From positions 2,382,371 through 2,446,370 of the forward strand of contig NC_023135.1 of NCBI RefSeq assembly GCF_000511355.1: 64,000 nt of DNA, given 5' to 3'. Below, one piece after another: positions 1 through 9,075 of the stretch (within the stretch, counting starts at the first letter, position 1; the number at the start of each line of letters is the position of its first letter). The notes under the pieces are model-generated. The model was not told where the DNA came from. It did not search any database and was given only the letters and a program-made list of their open reading frames with translations. The translations under genes and the position numbers were made by a program. Source of the stretch: Leisingera methylohalidivorans DSM 14336. Its GTDB lineage: Bacteria; Pseudomonadota; Alphaproteobacteria; Rhodobacterales; Rhodobacteraceae.

Positions 1-863
1 TCCAGCATCATCGAGAGGCTCAGCTTCACCCGCCAGGTCCAGCCCGCCACCTTGCGCAGCCAGGCATCGCCGGGACCGTTGCCGCCCGCATCCAGTTCCG
101 CGGCCACCATCGCCTCGGCCCTCGCCACGCCCTCTTCCGGTTCAGGCCCGGCATCCAGCGTCAGAACGCCTTCGTTAGATCCGCGCAGCATCGCCAGTGC
201 CCGGTGCGACGGCACATCGGCCCAGCGCTCGCTATGCGCGAAATAGTCGGAGAACTTGGCGCCTTCCTGCTCCTTGCCCTCGATGACTTTGGCGGTCAGT
301 ACCGCCTCCCGCTGCAAGAATTCCCGCAGCCGCCCCAGCAGATGCGCATTCTCTGTCAGACGTTCGGTCAGAATATCCCGCGCCCCGTTCAGCGCGTCTT
401 TCACCGTTGCCACCGCCTCGGTGACATAACCTTCGGCCAGTTTCTCCGGATCTGCATTCCGGTCCGCCAGAATGGCGTCTGCCAAAGGCTCCAGCCCGTT
501 TTCCTTGGCAATCATCGCCTTGGTGCGCCGCTTCGGCTTATAGGGCAGATAGATATCCTCCAGCTGCGCCTTGGTTTCAGCCTTGGCGATCGAGGCCGCG
601 AGATCATCGGTCAGCTTGTCCTGCCCCCGGATCGACTCGCGGATCGCCGCCCGCCGTTTCTCCAGCTCGCGCAGATACTCCAGCCGTTCCGCCAGGGTAC
701 GCAGCTGGGTGTCGTCCAGCCCGCCCGTCGCCTCCTTGCGGTAGCGCGCGACAAAGGGCACCGTCGCGCCCTCGTCCAGCAGCGCAACCGCGGCGTTCAC
801 CTGTTTCGCGGCGGCGCCGATCTCTGTGGCGATGGTCTGGCTGATGCGGGCGGATGTGTCCAA
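1..863 (-). CDS. tex: Tex-family RNA-binding transcription accessory protein, N-terminal part (runs off left edge)
   Basis: About 287 N-terminal residues are visible; the YqgF-like, helix-hairpin-helix and S1 domains expected in Tex lie outside the window. The visible part has the family hallmark FVARYRKEATGGLDD (residues 37-51), then LEDIYLPYKPKRRTKA and KENGLEPLADAIL. Tex proteins bind nucleic acid and act in transcription; the exact role is not settled. Start: TTG at 863 with AGGAGG five bases upstream; no better ATG or GTG fits the conserved N-terminus. It is divergent from gatB, and the gap between them holds a dispersed palindromic repeat. Confidence 0.9.
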   Translation of the reverse strand, partial: MDTSARISQTIATEIGAAAKQVNAAVALLDEGATVPFVARYRKEATGGLDDTQLRTLAERLEYLRELEKRRAAIRESIRGQDKLTDDLAASIAKAETKAQLEDIYLPYKPKRRTKAMIAKENGLEPLADAILADRNADPEKLAEGYVTEAVATVKDALNGARDILTERLTENAHLLGRLREFLQREAVLTAKVIEGKEQEGAKFSDYFAHSERWADVPSHRALAMLRGSNEGVLTLDAGPEPEEGVARAEAMVAAELDAGGNGPGDAWLRKVAGWTWRVKLSLSMML

Positions 864-960
864 GGCGGCCTCCTGTTGAACTGCTCGGGCTGCCAGTTCT
901 AGCTCCGCGCAGGCGCATCGCCAAGGGGCTGAATCAGTCTCGAGCAAACCATCGCAAAGG

Positions 961-1035
961 GCAGCGCCCGTCCGCAGGCGGAAGCGAAGCGCCCGCCCAT
1001 GGGGGCGGACGGGCGCTGCCCGGGCTTACAGCCCG
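961..1035 (+). repeat. Two-hairpin dispersed repeat, copy 1
   Basis: A perfect 15-bp inverted repeat (GCAGCGCCCGTCCGC at 961-975, complement at 1005-1019) is followed by a smaller hairpin (CGGGCT at 1021-1026, AGCCCG at 1030-1035). The first 60 bases match a second copy at 55700-55759 at 57 positions, including the whole central part AGCGAAGCGCCCGCCCATGG. It lies in the tex-gatB divergent gap and has no coding potential. Likely a REP-like or RNA-level element; function unknown. Confidence 0.8.
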
Positions 1036-1154
1036 AGCAATTAAGGACGTATCCGCGCCTCCCAGCGCATTCTCCGCCACCAGCCCCTTGCCCCTTGCCC
1101 CGCACAAGCCTAGAACGCTTGGCAACCAAAGACATTCGGATACGGCGGAAAACC

Positions 1155-2666
1155 ATGCTCGACCTGACATATGAACTCCCCAAGCCCAAGGTGATCGCGG
1201 GCGCCAAGCATGACTGGGAACTGGTCATCGGCATGGAGGTGCATGCCCAGGTCAGCTCCAATTCCAAGCTGTTCTCCGGCGCCTCCACCAAATTCGGCGC
1301 CGAGCCGAACTCCAACGTGGCCTTCGTCGACGCGGCGATGCCCGGCATGCTGCCCGTCATCAATGAATACTGCGTCGAGCAGGCAGTGCGCACCGGACTC
1401 GGCCTGAAGGCCGACATCAACCTGTGGTCGGCCTTTGACCGCAAGAACTACTTTTATCCCGACCTGCCGCAGGGCTATCAGATTTCGCAGCTCTACCACC
1501 CGATCGTGGGCGAAGGCGAAGTGCTGGTGGAACTGGGCGACGGCACCGCGCGCAACGTCCGCGTGGAACGCATCCACATGGAGCAGGACGCGGGCAAATC
1601 GATCCACGACATGGACCCCAACATGTCCTTCGTCGACCTGAACCGCACCGGTGTCTGCCTGATGGAAATCGTCTCCCGCCCCGACATCCGCGGGCCGGAG
1701 GAAGCCGCTGCCTATATCGCCAAACTGCGCCAGATCATGCAGTATCTGGGCACCTGCGACGGCAACATGCAGAACGGCAACCTGCGCGCCGACGTGAACG
1801 TCTCGGTCTGTCTGCCGGGCCAGTATGAGAAGTACCAGGAAACCCAGGACTTCTCGCATCTCGGCACCCGCTGCGAGATCAAGAACATGAACTCGATGCG
1901 CTTCATCCAGCAGGCCATCGAGGTCGAGGCGCGCCGCCAGATCGCCATCATCGAGGCAGGCGGCAAGATCGACCAGGAAACCCGGCTCTATGATCCGGAC
2001 AAGGGCGAAACCCGTTCCATGCGCTCCAAGGAAGAAGCGCATGACTACCGCTACTTCCCCGATCCCGACCTCTTGCCGCTGGAAATCGAACAGGACTGGG
2101 TGGATGATATCGCCGCCAATCTGCCGGAGCTGCCGGATGAGAAAAAGGCGCGCTTTATCAAAGACTTCGCCCTTAGCGATTATGACGCCTCGGTGCTGAC
2201 CGCCGAGGTGGAAGCGGCCGCCTACTTTGAAGAAACCGCCAAGGGCCGCAATGGCAAACTGGCCGCCAACTGGGTGATCAACGAGCTGTTCGGCCGCCTC
2301 AAGAAAGAAGACCACGCCATCACCGACTCACCGGTTTCCCCGGCGCAGCTGGGCGGGATCATCGATCTGATTTCCTCGGACGCAATCTCTGGCAAGATCG
2401 CCAAAGATCTGTTCGAGATCGTCTATACCGAAGGCGGCGACCCGGCTGAAATCGTCGACGCGCGCGGCATGAAGCAGGTGACCGACACCGGCGCCATCGA
2501 AACCGCGCTGGACGAAATCATCGCCGCCAACCCGGCGCAGGTGGAAAAAGCCAAGGTGAACCCGAAACTGGCTGGCTGGTTCGTCGGCCAGGTGATGAAG
2601 GCCACCGGCGGCAAGGCCAACCCCAAGGCGGTGAACGAGCTGGTTGCCAAGAAACTGGGCGGCTGA
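1155..2666 (+). CDS. gatB: Asp-tRNA(Asn)/Glu-tRNA(Gln) amidotransferase subunit B
   Basis: 503 residues, normal for GatB. With GatA and GatC it converts misacylated Glu-tRNA(Gln) (and Asp-tRNA(Asn)) to the amidated form in the cytoplasm; GatB activates the tRNA-bound acid and binds the tRNA. Seen: N-terminal [11 protein letters not shown] (residues 22-32), [22 protein letters not shown], and a YqeY-like helical tail ending near [17 protein letters not shown]. The ATG at 1155 was chosen because the family sequence begins there; upstream codons in frame are repeat-derived and not conserved-looking. gatA and gatC are not in the window. A strong terminator follows 24 bases after the stop, so the gene is probably monocistronic. 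Confidence 0.97.
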   Translation: MLDLTYELPKPKVIAGAKHDWELVIGMEVHAQVSSNSKLFSGASTKFGAEPNSNVAFVDAAMPGMLPVINEYCVEQAVRTGLGLKADINLWSAFDRKNYFYPDLPQGYQISQLYHPIVGEGEVLVELGDGTARNVRVERIHMEQDAGKSIHDMDPNMSFVDLNRTGVCLMEIVSRPDIRGPEEAAAYIAKLRQIMQYLGTCDGNMQNGNLRADVNVSVCLPGQYEKYQETQDFSHLGTRCEIKNMNSMRFIQQAIEVEARRQIAIIEAGGKIDQETRLYDPDKGETRSMRSKEEAHDYRYFPDPDLLPLEIEQDWVDDIAANLPELPDEKKARFIKDFALSDYDASVLTAEVEAAAYFEETAKGRNGKLAANWVINELFGRLKKEDHAITDSPVSPAQLGGIIDLISSDAISGKIAKDLFEIVYTEGGDPAEIVDARGMKQVTDTGAIETALDEIIAANPAQVEKAKVNPKLAGWFVGQVMKATGGKANPKAVNELVAKKLGG

Positions 2667-2690
2667 TCCCTGCCGGAACCCTATTTTAAG

Positions 2691-2717
2691 AAGGCGCCCC
2701 TGCGGCGCCTTTTTTTG
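2691..2717 (+). terminator. Intrinsic terminator of gatB
   Basis: Stem AAGGCGCC (2691-2698) and GGCGCCTT (2704-2711) with loop CCTGC, running into a T tract to 2717. Confidence 0.9.
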
Positions 2718-3110
2718 TGCTCCATGATGCGGGCTGAACAGCACGTATCGCGAGCCAGTGCCCGGTCGATCACACCGGGCTGCATCCCTCACGCTTACCA
2801 AATCAACGTCATTCGAAACCCCGAAGCGGCTGCAAATTCGGCGAAATGCAAAAATTGATAGCTACGGTGCCACCTGCACTCTGTGCTGAAGGGCCCCTAT
2901 TTCCCGATACATACAAACCAGAAGACCTGCTGAAGCACCGGAATAGCTTCTGAAACCTGCGCAGGCTTTGCCAGGAGGCTTTGTGCCGCCCCGCTAGCGC
3001 CTTTCTGGTTTTGAGCTTCGGCAGGCCGTTCCCGCTCCTCAACCCGATTACCTGTCTTGGCCCGCTCCAAATTGCTTGGTACAAGCCGTCAAGCAGGAAG
3101 AGAAAAGCAT
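2718..3110. other. Noncoding gap gatB to DUF4177 gene
   Basis: About 390 bases. A leftward 91-codon frame exists (2809-3084) but has no recognisable family, no good ribosome binding site and a composition unlike the neighbours, so I do not call it. The promoter of the next gene should lie near the right end; no confident -35/-10 pair was seen. Confidence 0.5.
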
Positions 3111-3608
3111 ATGCACCCCTACGAATACAAAGTTATCCCCGCCCCCGCCAAGGGCACCAAGGCGAAGGGTGTAAAGACCCCGGAGGCACGCTTTGCCAAT
3201 TCGGTCGAGATCCTGCTGAACGAGATGGCGGCTGACGGCTGGGAATTCCAGCGCGCCGAACTGCTGCCCAGCGAAGAACGCTCGGGGCTTACCGGTTCGA
3301 CCACCAACTGGCGTAACGTGATGGTGTTCCGCCGCGCCATTGCCGCGGAGCAGGCAGCGGAAACACCGCCCCCAGGCCGCAAGGAACCCGCTGCGCCTTC
3401 GGTCGCATTCCACCGTTCCGAGCCTCAGGCACCGCCCCTGACAGCCGCGGCCGGCGATCCGGAAGCGCCCCCGGATGCAAGCCTGGCGCCCGGTCCCGGT
3501 GCCGCCAGGATGCAATCAGATGACGGTGTTGAAGAACTGAGCCCGGTTGCAGGCATGACCGCCGCGCTGAAAAAACGCGCCGAGCAGAAAGGCGATGGGG
3601 AGGACTGA
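3111..3608 (+). CDS. DUF4177 domain-containing protein
   Basis: 165 residues. The first 65 form a DUF4177-like small beta domain (MHPYEYKVIPAP..., EILLNEMAADGWEFQRAELLPSE, NVMVFRR). The remaining ~100 residues are low complexity, rich in Pro, Ala and Glu, and likely disordered; they end with AALKKRAEQKGDG. Start ATG 3111 has AGGAAGAG upstream. No signal peptide or membrane segment, so probably cytoplasmic. Function of the domain is unknown. The leftward bolA ends 17 bases after its stop. Confidence 0.85.
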   Translation: MHPYEYKVIPAPAKGTKAKGVKTPEARFANSVEILLNEMAADGWEFQRAELLPSEERSGLTGSTTNWRNVMVFRRAIAAEQAAETPPPGRKEPAAPSVAFHRSEPQAPPLTAAAGDPEAPPDASLAPGPGAARMQSDDGVEELSPVAGMTAALKKRAEQKGDGED

Positions 3609-3624
3609 TCCTCCCCTTGCGCCC

Positions 3625-3879
3625 TCATCCGCCGATATCCAGCGCCAGCGCGTGAATGCGGGGCACGATACCTCCCAGTGCCTTGTGCACGGCGCGGTGC
3701 TGCGCCACCCGGTTCATGCCCTGAAAGGCCTCCGCCCGGATCATCACAGCAAAGTGGCTCTCGCCCGATCCATCGTCGCCGGCATGGCCTGCGTGTTTGT
3801 GGCTTTCGTTCACCACCTCCAGTGCGCTGGGGGCAAATGCCGCCTGCAGCGCTGCCTCCATCTCTTCCTTCACGTTCAT
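3625..3879 (-). CDS. bolA: BolA family protein
   Basis: 84 residues, the usual BolA size. Seen: MNVKEEMEAALQAAF, LEVVNESHKHAGH, GESHFAVMIRAEAF, RVAQHRAVHKAL and the C-terminal IHALALDI carrying the conserved histidine used with monothiol glutaredoxins to hold a shared [2Fe-2S] cluster. BolA proteins act in iron-sulfur and iron homeostasis and in stress morphology. It is divergent from the J-domain gene (gap about 105 bases); this pairing may reflect shared regulation (inference). No glutaredoxin gene is nearby. Confidence 0.93.
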   Translation of the reverse strand: MNVKEEMEAALQAAFAPSALEVVNESHKHAGHAGDDGSGESHFAVMIRAEAFQGMNRVAQHRAVHKALGGIVPRIHALALDIGG

Positions 3880-3985
3880 TTTCCGCTCATCCCATCTTTT
3901 TTCGACGCGCCCCCTTCTATCTGGCGCCCCTTAGACTAAACTGCTGCCTCCGAGTCGAACAGATGCGTCTAGAAGGTGCGCCCCC

Positions 3986-4609
3986 ATGAGCAAGTCCGAT
4001 CCCTTTGGCTTTGATATGTCTATCCGCTCAGCCAAGAAAAAGAATCCGCGTGGACGCCGGGCCGCCACTGGCGCGTCCGAAACCTCCGTTCGTGTCTGCG
4101 ACAAGGACGGCTGCGAGGAAGCCGGCAAGTTCCGCGCGCCCAAGGCGCCGGATGTGCTGGATGATTTCTTCTGGTTCTGCCAGGAGCACGTCCGCGAATA
4201 CAACAACAAGTGGAACTTCTTCGAAGGCACCACCGAGGCGGAGCTGAACGCGCAGCGCTCCAAGGACAAGGTCTGGGAGCGCGAGACCAAGCCGCTGGGC
4301 GACCCCGAAGCCCGCGCCTGGGCGCGGCTGGGTATCGAGGATCCGCATCAGGTACTGGGTGTAAACGCCACGCAGAACCCCGGACGCGCCGCCAAGGCAG
4401 GCCGCCGCCTGCCCCCCACCGAGCGCCGCGCGGTCGAGATCCTGGAGGCCAAGGACGATTGGACCAAGGCTGATATCCGCAAGGCTTATAAGAAGCTGAT
4501 CAAGGTGCTGCACCCGGACATCAACGGTGGCGACCGCAGCCAGGAAGAGCAGCTGCAAGAGGTCATGTGGGCCTGGGACCAGATCAAAGACAGCAAAAGC
4601 TTCAAATAA
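3986..4609 (+). CDS. J-domain (DnaJ-like) protein with an N-terminal Cys/His cluster
   Basis: 207 residues. The C-terminal ~55 residues are a J domain with the essential HPD at 176-178 (DIRKAYKKLIKVLHPDINGG), so it should stimulate an Hsp70 ATPase. No Gly/Phe region, no CxxCxGxG zinc repeats and no substrate-binding domain of classical DnaJ. The N-terminal half has C38, C43, C65 and H68 in CDKDGCEE and FCQEHV, which could bind a metal (inference). Start ATG 3986 lies divergent from bolA. An intrinsic terminator follows the stop. Confidence 0.9.
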   Translation: MSKSDPFGFDMSIRSAKKKNPRGRRAATGASETSVRVCDKDGCEEAGKFRAPKAPDVLDDFFWFCQEHVREYNNKWNFFEGTTEAELNAQRSKDKVWERETKPLGDPEARAWARLGIEDPHQVLGVNATQNPGRAAKAGRRLPPTERRAVEILEAKDDWTKADIRKAYKKLIKVLHPDINGGDRSQEEQLQEVMWAWDQIKDSKSFK

Positions 4610-4635
4610 GCAGCCGGAATACCGATGCGCGAAGG

Positions 4636-4659
4636 GCGGCCAGGGGCCGCTCTTTTTTT
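4636..4659 (+). terminator. Intrinsic terminator after J-domain gene
   Basis: Stem GCGGCC (4636-4641) and GGCCGC (4645-4650), loop AGG, then TCTTTTTTT. Confidence 0.85.
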
Positions 4660-5147
4660 GCCGGGCTGCGGGGGCTTGCTCTCCAAAGCACTTCTGCCCG
4701 CGCAAAAGGCAGAACAGCCATTCGGCAAGACAGTCCGCAGCCAGAGGTTTCCGCCAGCAATGCGGCTGCCTCCATTCCGACGCTTTCCCGCCTGCTGCGC
4801 CTTATCGGCCCGTCCGCAATGGGCGGTCTTTTGCCGAAACTTTAGGATAGACTTTTTATTTCTTTGACGTATGCCGCCACGACCGGTTACCCAAAGAAGT
4901 GCCGGCTGCAGCCTACCCCCAATGCTGAGCAAACGCCGGCAAAACGCGCCCCCCGCTGCCCGGCTGGGGGCGCTGTTCATAGGATCGGGCGCTGCCCGCC
5001 TTTCCCGTCCCTCCTGTCCAGATCCTGAACAATCGCAACCTCAGCTGGTTTGCGGCGCTACTTTCCCTTGCCCTTGCCCGCCAGATCAGGCACCAATCCC
5101 GCGAAATGACCCCTGACTGCAGGGAAGAGGGATAAGGATCGACTGCG
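4660..5147. other. Noncoding gap upstream of cobS
   Basis: About 490 bases with no credible gene. It holds a GC-rich hairpin (GCGCCCCC at 4946-4953 pairing with GGGGGCGC at 4966-4973) and a GGGCGCTGCCCG motif near 4986 that resembles one arm of the dispersed repeat. I looked for a cobalamin riboswitch, because cobS follows, and saw no B12-box-like sequence. Confidence 0.5.
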
Positions 5148-6134
5148 ATGACCGACGGCTTTGTGGATATGAATGCGAAACCGACCGAGACGATTTCGGT
5201 CCGCGATGTGTTCGGGATCGACACCGACATGACGGTCAAGGGTTTTGCCGAAGGCTCCGAGCGGGTGCCGGCGGTGGACCACACCTATAAGTTCGATCCG
5301 GAAACCACATTGGCCATCCTGGCAGGTTTCAGCCACAATCGCCGGGTGATGATCCAAGGTTACCACGGAACCGGCAAATCGACCCATATCGAACAGGTCG
5401 CCGCCCGCCTCAACTGGCCCTCCGTGCGGGTCAACCTCGACAGCCACATCTCGCGGATCGACCTTATCGGCAAGGACGCGATCAAGCTGCGCGACGGCAA
5501 ACAGGTCACCGAATTCCACGAAGGCATCCTGCCTTGGGCGCTGCGCAACCCGGTTGCGATCGTGTTCGACGAATATGACGCGGGCCGCGCCGACGTGATG
5601 TTCGTGATCCAGCGGGTGCTGGAGCATGACGGCAAGCTGACCCTCTTGGATCAGAACGAGATCATCACCCCGAACCCGTTCTTCCGCCTGTTCGCCACCG
5701 CCAACACCGTTGGTCTGGGCGACACCACAGGGCTGTATCACGGCACCCAGCAGATCAACCAGGCCCAGATGGACCGCTGGTCGCTGGTCTCGACGCTCAA
5801 TTACCTGAGCCACGATGCCGAAAGCGCGATCGTGCTCAGCAAAGCGCCGCACTACAACACCGAGAAGGGCCGCAAGACCATCAGCCAGATGGTAACCGTT
5901 GCCGACCTCACCCGCACCGCCTTCATGAACGGCGACCTGTCGACTGTGATGAGCCCGCGGACGGTGATCAACTGGGCCCAGAACGCCGAGATCTTCCGCG
6001 ATGTTGGCTATGCCTTCCGCCTGTCGTTCCTGAACAAATGCGACGAACTCGAGCGCCAGACCGTAGCCGAGTTCTACCAGCGCTGCTTTGACGAGGAACT
6101 GCCGGAAAGCGCGGCAAGCGTGAGCTTGGGGTAA
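5148..6134 (+). CDS. cobS: Aerobic cobaltochelatase subunit CobS
   Basis: 328 residues. AAA+ ATPase subunit of the CobN-CobS-CobT cobaltochelatase that inserts cobalt into hydrogenobyrinate a,c-diamide in the aerobic B12 pathway. Seen: Walker [10 protein letters not shown] (residues 71-79), Walker B AIVFDEYD, sensor-like [20 protein letters not shown], and the arginine-containing [10 protein letters not shown] region. Start ATG 5148 has AAGGA about ten bases upstream. The second subunit gene cobT follows after a racemase-like gene in the same direction with short gaps, so the three are probably one transcript. The large subunit gene cobN is not in the window. Confidence 0.96.
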   Translation: MTDGFVDMNAKPTETISVRDVFGIDTDMTVKGFAEGSERVPAVDHTYKFDPETTLAILAGFSHNRRVMIQGYHGTGKSTHIEQVAARLNWPSVRVNLDSHISRIDLIGKDAIKLRDGKQVTEFHEGILPWALRNPVAIVFDEYDAGRADVMFVIQRVLEHDGKLTLLDQNEIITPNPFFRLFATANTVGLGDTTGLYHGTQQINQAQMDRWSLVSTLNYLSHDAESAIVLSKAPHYNTEKGRKTISQMVTVADLTRTAFMNGDLSTVMSPRTVINWAQNAEIFRDVGYAFRLSFLNKCDELERQTVAEFYQRCFDEELPESAASVSLG

Positions 6135-6152
6135 ACAGACAGGACAGACCGG

Positions 6153-6854
6153 ATGCACATTGGCTTGATTGGCGGTATCGGCGTTGCGGCAACCATCGTA
6201 TACTATCAGCGGCTCACCGCTGCGGTGGACCGGTTGGGCAGCAAGCTGGATGTCACCATCAGCCACGGTGACATACAGACCCTGATCCGCAATAATCTGG
6301 CCGATGACCGCGCGACGCAGGCAGAACTCTTTGCCCGGCAGATTGAACGCCTTAAGGCGGCCGGCTGCGATTGCGTGGCGCTGACGTCGCTGGGGGCGCA
6401 TTTCTGCGTTGAAGAGATGAATGCGCTGTCTTCCCTGCCGGTAATTTCGGGTGTTGCGCCGCTCGACGGGCATTTCACGGCTCAAGGCATCCGTCGGGTT
6501 GGCCTGCTGGGCACCCGTGTGGTGATGCGAACACGCCTTTATGGCCAGCTGCAGCAGACCAGCGCTGTGGCGCTGGACGCGGAGATCGACTTGCTGGGGC
6601 AGGCCTATCAGGACATGGCGGTTGCCGGTAGCTGCACAGCAGCGCAGCGGGACCAGATGATCGATGCCGGGCGGCGGATGGTTGAAGACATGGGGGCAGA
6701 GGCAATTGTCCTGGCGGGCACCGACCTGAACCTGGCCTTTGACAAACAGGACCCGGGCTATACCGTAATTGACGCGCTGGATGTGCATGTGTCGGTCCTG
6801 GCCGATCTCGCTGCCGGACGCTGCAGCCTTGATGAAGTGGCGATGACGAAATGA
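6153..6854 (+). CDS. Aspartate/glutamate racemase-like protein, catalytic cysteines apparently missing
   Basis: 233 residues with the racemase fold: N-terminal [21 protein letters not shown], then HGDIQTLI, and [15 protein letters not shown] starting the second lobe. Active members carry a Cys in a CNTxH-type motif and another in GCTE. Here the first site reads LTSLGAH (residues 77-83, Ser79 at the Cys position) and the second AGTDLNL (188-194, Gly189/Thr190 there). So a cofactor-independent racemase reaction looks unlikely; alignment is by eye. The stop overlaps the cobT start (ATGA), pointing to translational coupling with cobaltochelatase genes. Cellular role unknown. Confidence 0.85.
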   Translation: MHIGLIGGIGVAATIVYYQRLTAAVDRLGSKLDVTISHGDIQTLIRNNLADDRATQAELFARQIERLKAAGCDCVALTSLGAHFCVEEMNALSSLPVISGVAPLDGHFTAQGIRRVGLLGTRVVMRTRLYGQLQQTSAVALDAEIDLLGQAYQDMAVAGSCTAAQRDQMIDAGRRMVEDMGAEAIVLAGTDLNLAFDKQDPGYTVIDALDVHVSVLADLAAGRCSLDEVAMTK

Positions 6855-8728
6855 AAAAGCCGAACGACAACCCCGCCGATCCGTTCAAGAAGGCGCTGGC
6901 CGAAGCCACCAAGGTGATGGCCAACGACCCGGAACTGTCGGTCAGCTATACCGTTGATCCCTCGGGGCTCTCGGGCGACTCGATGCGGCTGCCGCAGGTT
7001 TCCCGCCGGATGAGCCGTGAGGAAGTGCTGCTGGCCCGCGGCACCGCCGACGCGCTGGCGCTGCGCCACAAGTTCCACGACGACGCCACCCACTCCAGAT
7101 ATGTGCCGCAGGGCGAAATGGCCCGCGACCTCTACGAGGCGATGGAAACCGCCCGCTGCGAGGCGATGGGCGCGCGCCACATGCCCGGCACCGCCTCCAA
7201 CATCGATGTGAAGATCCGTAACGAGTCGATCCGGCGCGGCTATGATCAGATGAAATCCTCCTCCGAGGCGCCGCTGGCGGCGTCCGCAGGCTATCTGATC
7301 CGCCATCTGGCCACCGGGCGCCCGCTGCCCGAAGGGGCGTCGAACATCATGGAATTGTGGCGCGGGTTCATCGAATCCCAGGCCGGCGGCACGCTGGAAG
7401 ACCTGGACGAAAAGATCGCCGATCAGGCCGAGTTTGCCAAGCTGGCGCGGCAGGTGATTTCCGACCTCGGCTACGGCGACCAGCTGGGCGACGACCCGGA
7501 TGAGCTGGACGACGACGCCAATGACGATGCCGAGGACAACGCCGAAGAGCAGGACGATCCGGACAGCAGCGGCCAGGACGATTCCGAGGACGAACAGGCC
7601 GACGCCAGCCCCGAGCAGGCCCAGGAGCAGCAGCAGGACGAAAGCCAGGCCCAGGTCTCGATGGACGAGATGGCGGATGACGAGTTCGCTGAAGACACCG
7701 AAATGCCCGACGGCGAAGCGCCGCTGGAGCCGCCTGCCCCGCCGCCTGCCTCCGAGGCTGACCCGGACTACAAGGTGTTTCAGGACGCTCATGACGAGGA
7801 AATCGCCGCCGAGGACCTGGCCGAACCTGCTGAACTGGAACGCCTGCGTGCCTATCTTGATCAGCAGCTGGAACCGTTGAAAGGCGCGGTTTCCCGCCTT
7901 GCCAACAAGCTTCAGCGCCGCCTGCAGGCACAGCAGAACCGGTCGTGGGAGTTTGACCTGGAGGAAGGCACGCTGGATGCCGGCCGCCTGGCCCGCGTTG
8001 TCGCCAACCCGACCACGCCGCTCAGCTTCAAGGTCGAAAAGGACACCGAGTTCCGCGACACCGTGGTGACGCTGCTCCTGGACAACTCCGGCTCGATGCG
8101 CGGCCGCCCGATCTCGATCGCGGCGATCTGCGCCGATGTGCTGGCGCGCACGCTTGAACGCTGCAACGTCAAGGTCGAGGTTCTCGGCTTCACCACCCGC
8201 GCCTGGAAAGGCGGGCTGGCGCGCGAAGCCTGGCTGAACGACGGCCGGCCGCAGCAGCCCGGACGCCTCAACGATCTGCGCCACATCATCTACAAGGGCG
8301 CCGATGCGCCGATGCGCCGGACCCGTGCCAACCTGGGCCTGATGATGAAAGAGGGCCTGTTGAAGGAAAACATCGACGGCGAGGCGCTGGAATGGGCGCA
8401 CCGGCGGATGATGGCCCGGCAGGAAGCCCGCAAGATCCTGATGGTGATTTCGGACGGGGCGCCGGTGGATGATTCGACGCTGTCGGTGAACCCGGCGAAC
8501 TATCTGGAAAAACACCTGCGCGATGTGATTGCCATGGTGGAGAAGCGCAAACAGGTGGAACTTCTTGCAATCGGCATCGGCCATGATGTGACCCGGTACT
8601 ACGAACGCGCGGTCACGATCACCGATGTGGAGCAGCTGGCCGGCGCGATGACCGAGCAGCTGGCGGCCCTGTTTGACAGCGACCCGCGCGCCCGCGCCCG
8701 GGTAATGGGCATCAAACGCGCCGGCTGA
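6851..8728 (+). CDS. cobT: Cobaltochelatase subunit CobT
   Basis: 625 residues. Partner of CobS in the ATP-driven cobaltochelatase. Layout: N-terminal helical domain with an HDDATHS-type segment; a very acidic, Gln-rich linker at about residues 215-315 encoded by a run of GAC/GAG codons; and a C-terminal von Willebrand A domain with the MIDAS motif DNSGS (Asp411, Ser413, Ser415), then [13 protein letters not shown] and a final [15 protein letters not shown]. The MIDAS binds Mg and docks the AAA+ ring of CobS. Starts within the stop of the upstream gene. A 10-bp hairpin follows the stop. Confidence 0.96.
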   Translation: MKKPNDNPADPFKKALAEATKVMANDPELSVSYTVDPSGLSGDSMRLPQVSRRMSREEVLLARGTADALALRHKFHDDATHSRYVPQGEMARDLYEAMETARCEAMGARHMPGTASNIDVKIRNESIRRGYDQMKSSSEAPLAASAGYLIRHLATGRPLPEGASNIMELWRGFIESQAGGTLEDLDEKIADQAEFAKLARQVISDLGYGDQLGDDPDELDDDANDDAEDNAEEQDDPDSSGQDDSEDEQADASPEQAQEQQQDESQAQVSMDEMADDEFAEDTEMPDGEAPLEPPAPPPASEADPDYKVFQDAHDEEIAAEDLAEPAELERLRAYLDQQLEPLKGAVSRLANKLQRRLQAQQNRSWEFDLEEGTLDAGRLARVVANPTTPLSFKVEKDTEFRDTVVTLLLDNSGSMRGRPISIAAICADVLARTLERCNVKVEVLGFTTRAWKGGLAREAWLNDGRPQQPGRLNDLRHIIYKGADAPMRRTRANLGLMMKEGLLKENIDGEALEWAHRRMMARQEARKILMVISDGAPVDDSTLSVNPANYLEKHLRDVIAMVEKRKQVELLAIGIGHDVTRYYERAVTITDVEQLAGAMTEQLAALFDSDPRARARVMGIKRAG

Positions 8729-8748
8729 CGTCAGCCCTCTCCCTTCAG

Positions 8749-8774
8749 CCAAAGGCGCCCTCCCGCGCCTTTGG
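8749..8774 (+). terminator. Hairpin after cobT, possible terminator
   Basis: Perfect 10-bp stem CCAAAGGCGC (8749-8758) and GCGCCTTTGG (8765-8774) with a 6-base loop. There is no T tract, so termination is inferred from position only. Confidence 0.5.
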
Positions 8775-8832
8775 CCTGCATCGAAGATGCCGTCCTCAGT
8801 CTTGGGCACAGCCGCGCACTGACGCGCGCGGC

Positions 8833-8893
8833 GGCACCGGATGCACCGCATCCGGTGCCCGGCCCAACGGGCCGGGGGCATCACAGGATGCCC
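8833..8893. repeat. Three consecutive perfect hairpins
   Basis: GGCACCGGATGC (8833-8844) pairs with 8848-8859; CGGCCC (8860-8865) with 8869-8874; GGGCATC (8876-8882) with 8887-8893. The arms abut with almost no spacing, giving a compact three-stem structure between cobT and the aminopeptidase gene. A partly similar string (CGCCCGGCCCAAC, then GGGCGGGAGC) occurs near 62426-62490. Noncoding; function unknown. The rest of the 8775-9075 gap shows nothing recognisable. Confidence 0.6.
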
Positions 8894-9075
8894 TGAGACC
8901 GGGCGGGAGCCGCCGCCTCCCCCGTGCCGCAAGGCCCGCAGCAAACCCGCATCGTCAGGCTTGCCAGCGGCAAGGCGATTTGGGACAAGAAGGCGCGCCC
9001 AGCCGTGCCCATTCATTTACGCCGCCACGGGCATCTGCCCCAAGCCGCCCCGCTCATTCTTCAGGAGAATCCCCC

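Noticed and set aside
2809..3084. Leftward 91-codon frame between gatB and the DUF4177 gene
   Set aside because: No recognisable family or ribosome site, and the sequence looks like noncoding DNA.
4660..5147. Possible cobalamin riboswitch before cobS
   Set aside because: No B12-box-like sequence or typical stem arrangement was found on either strand.
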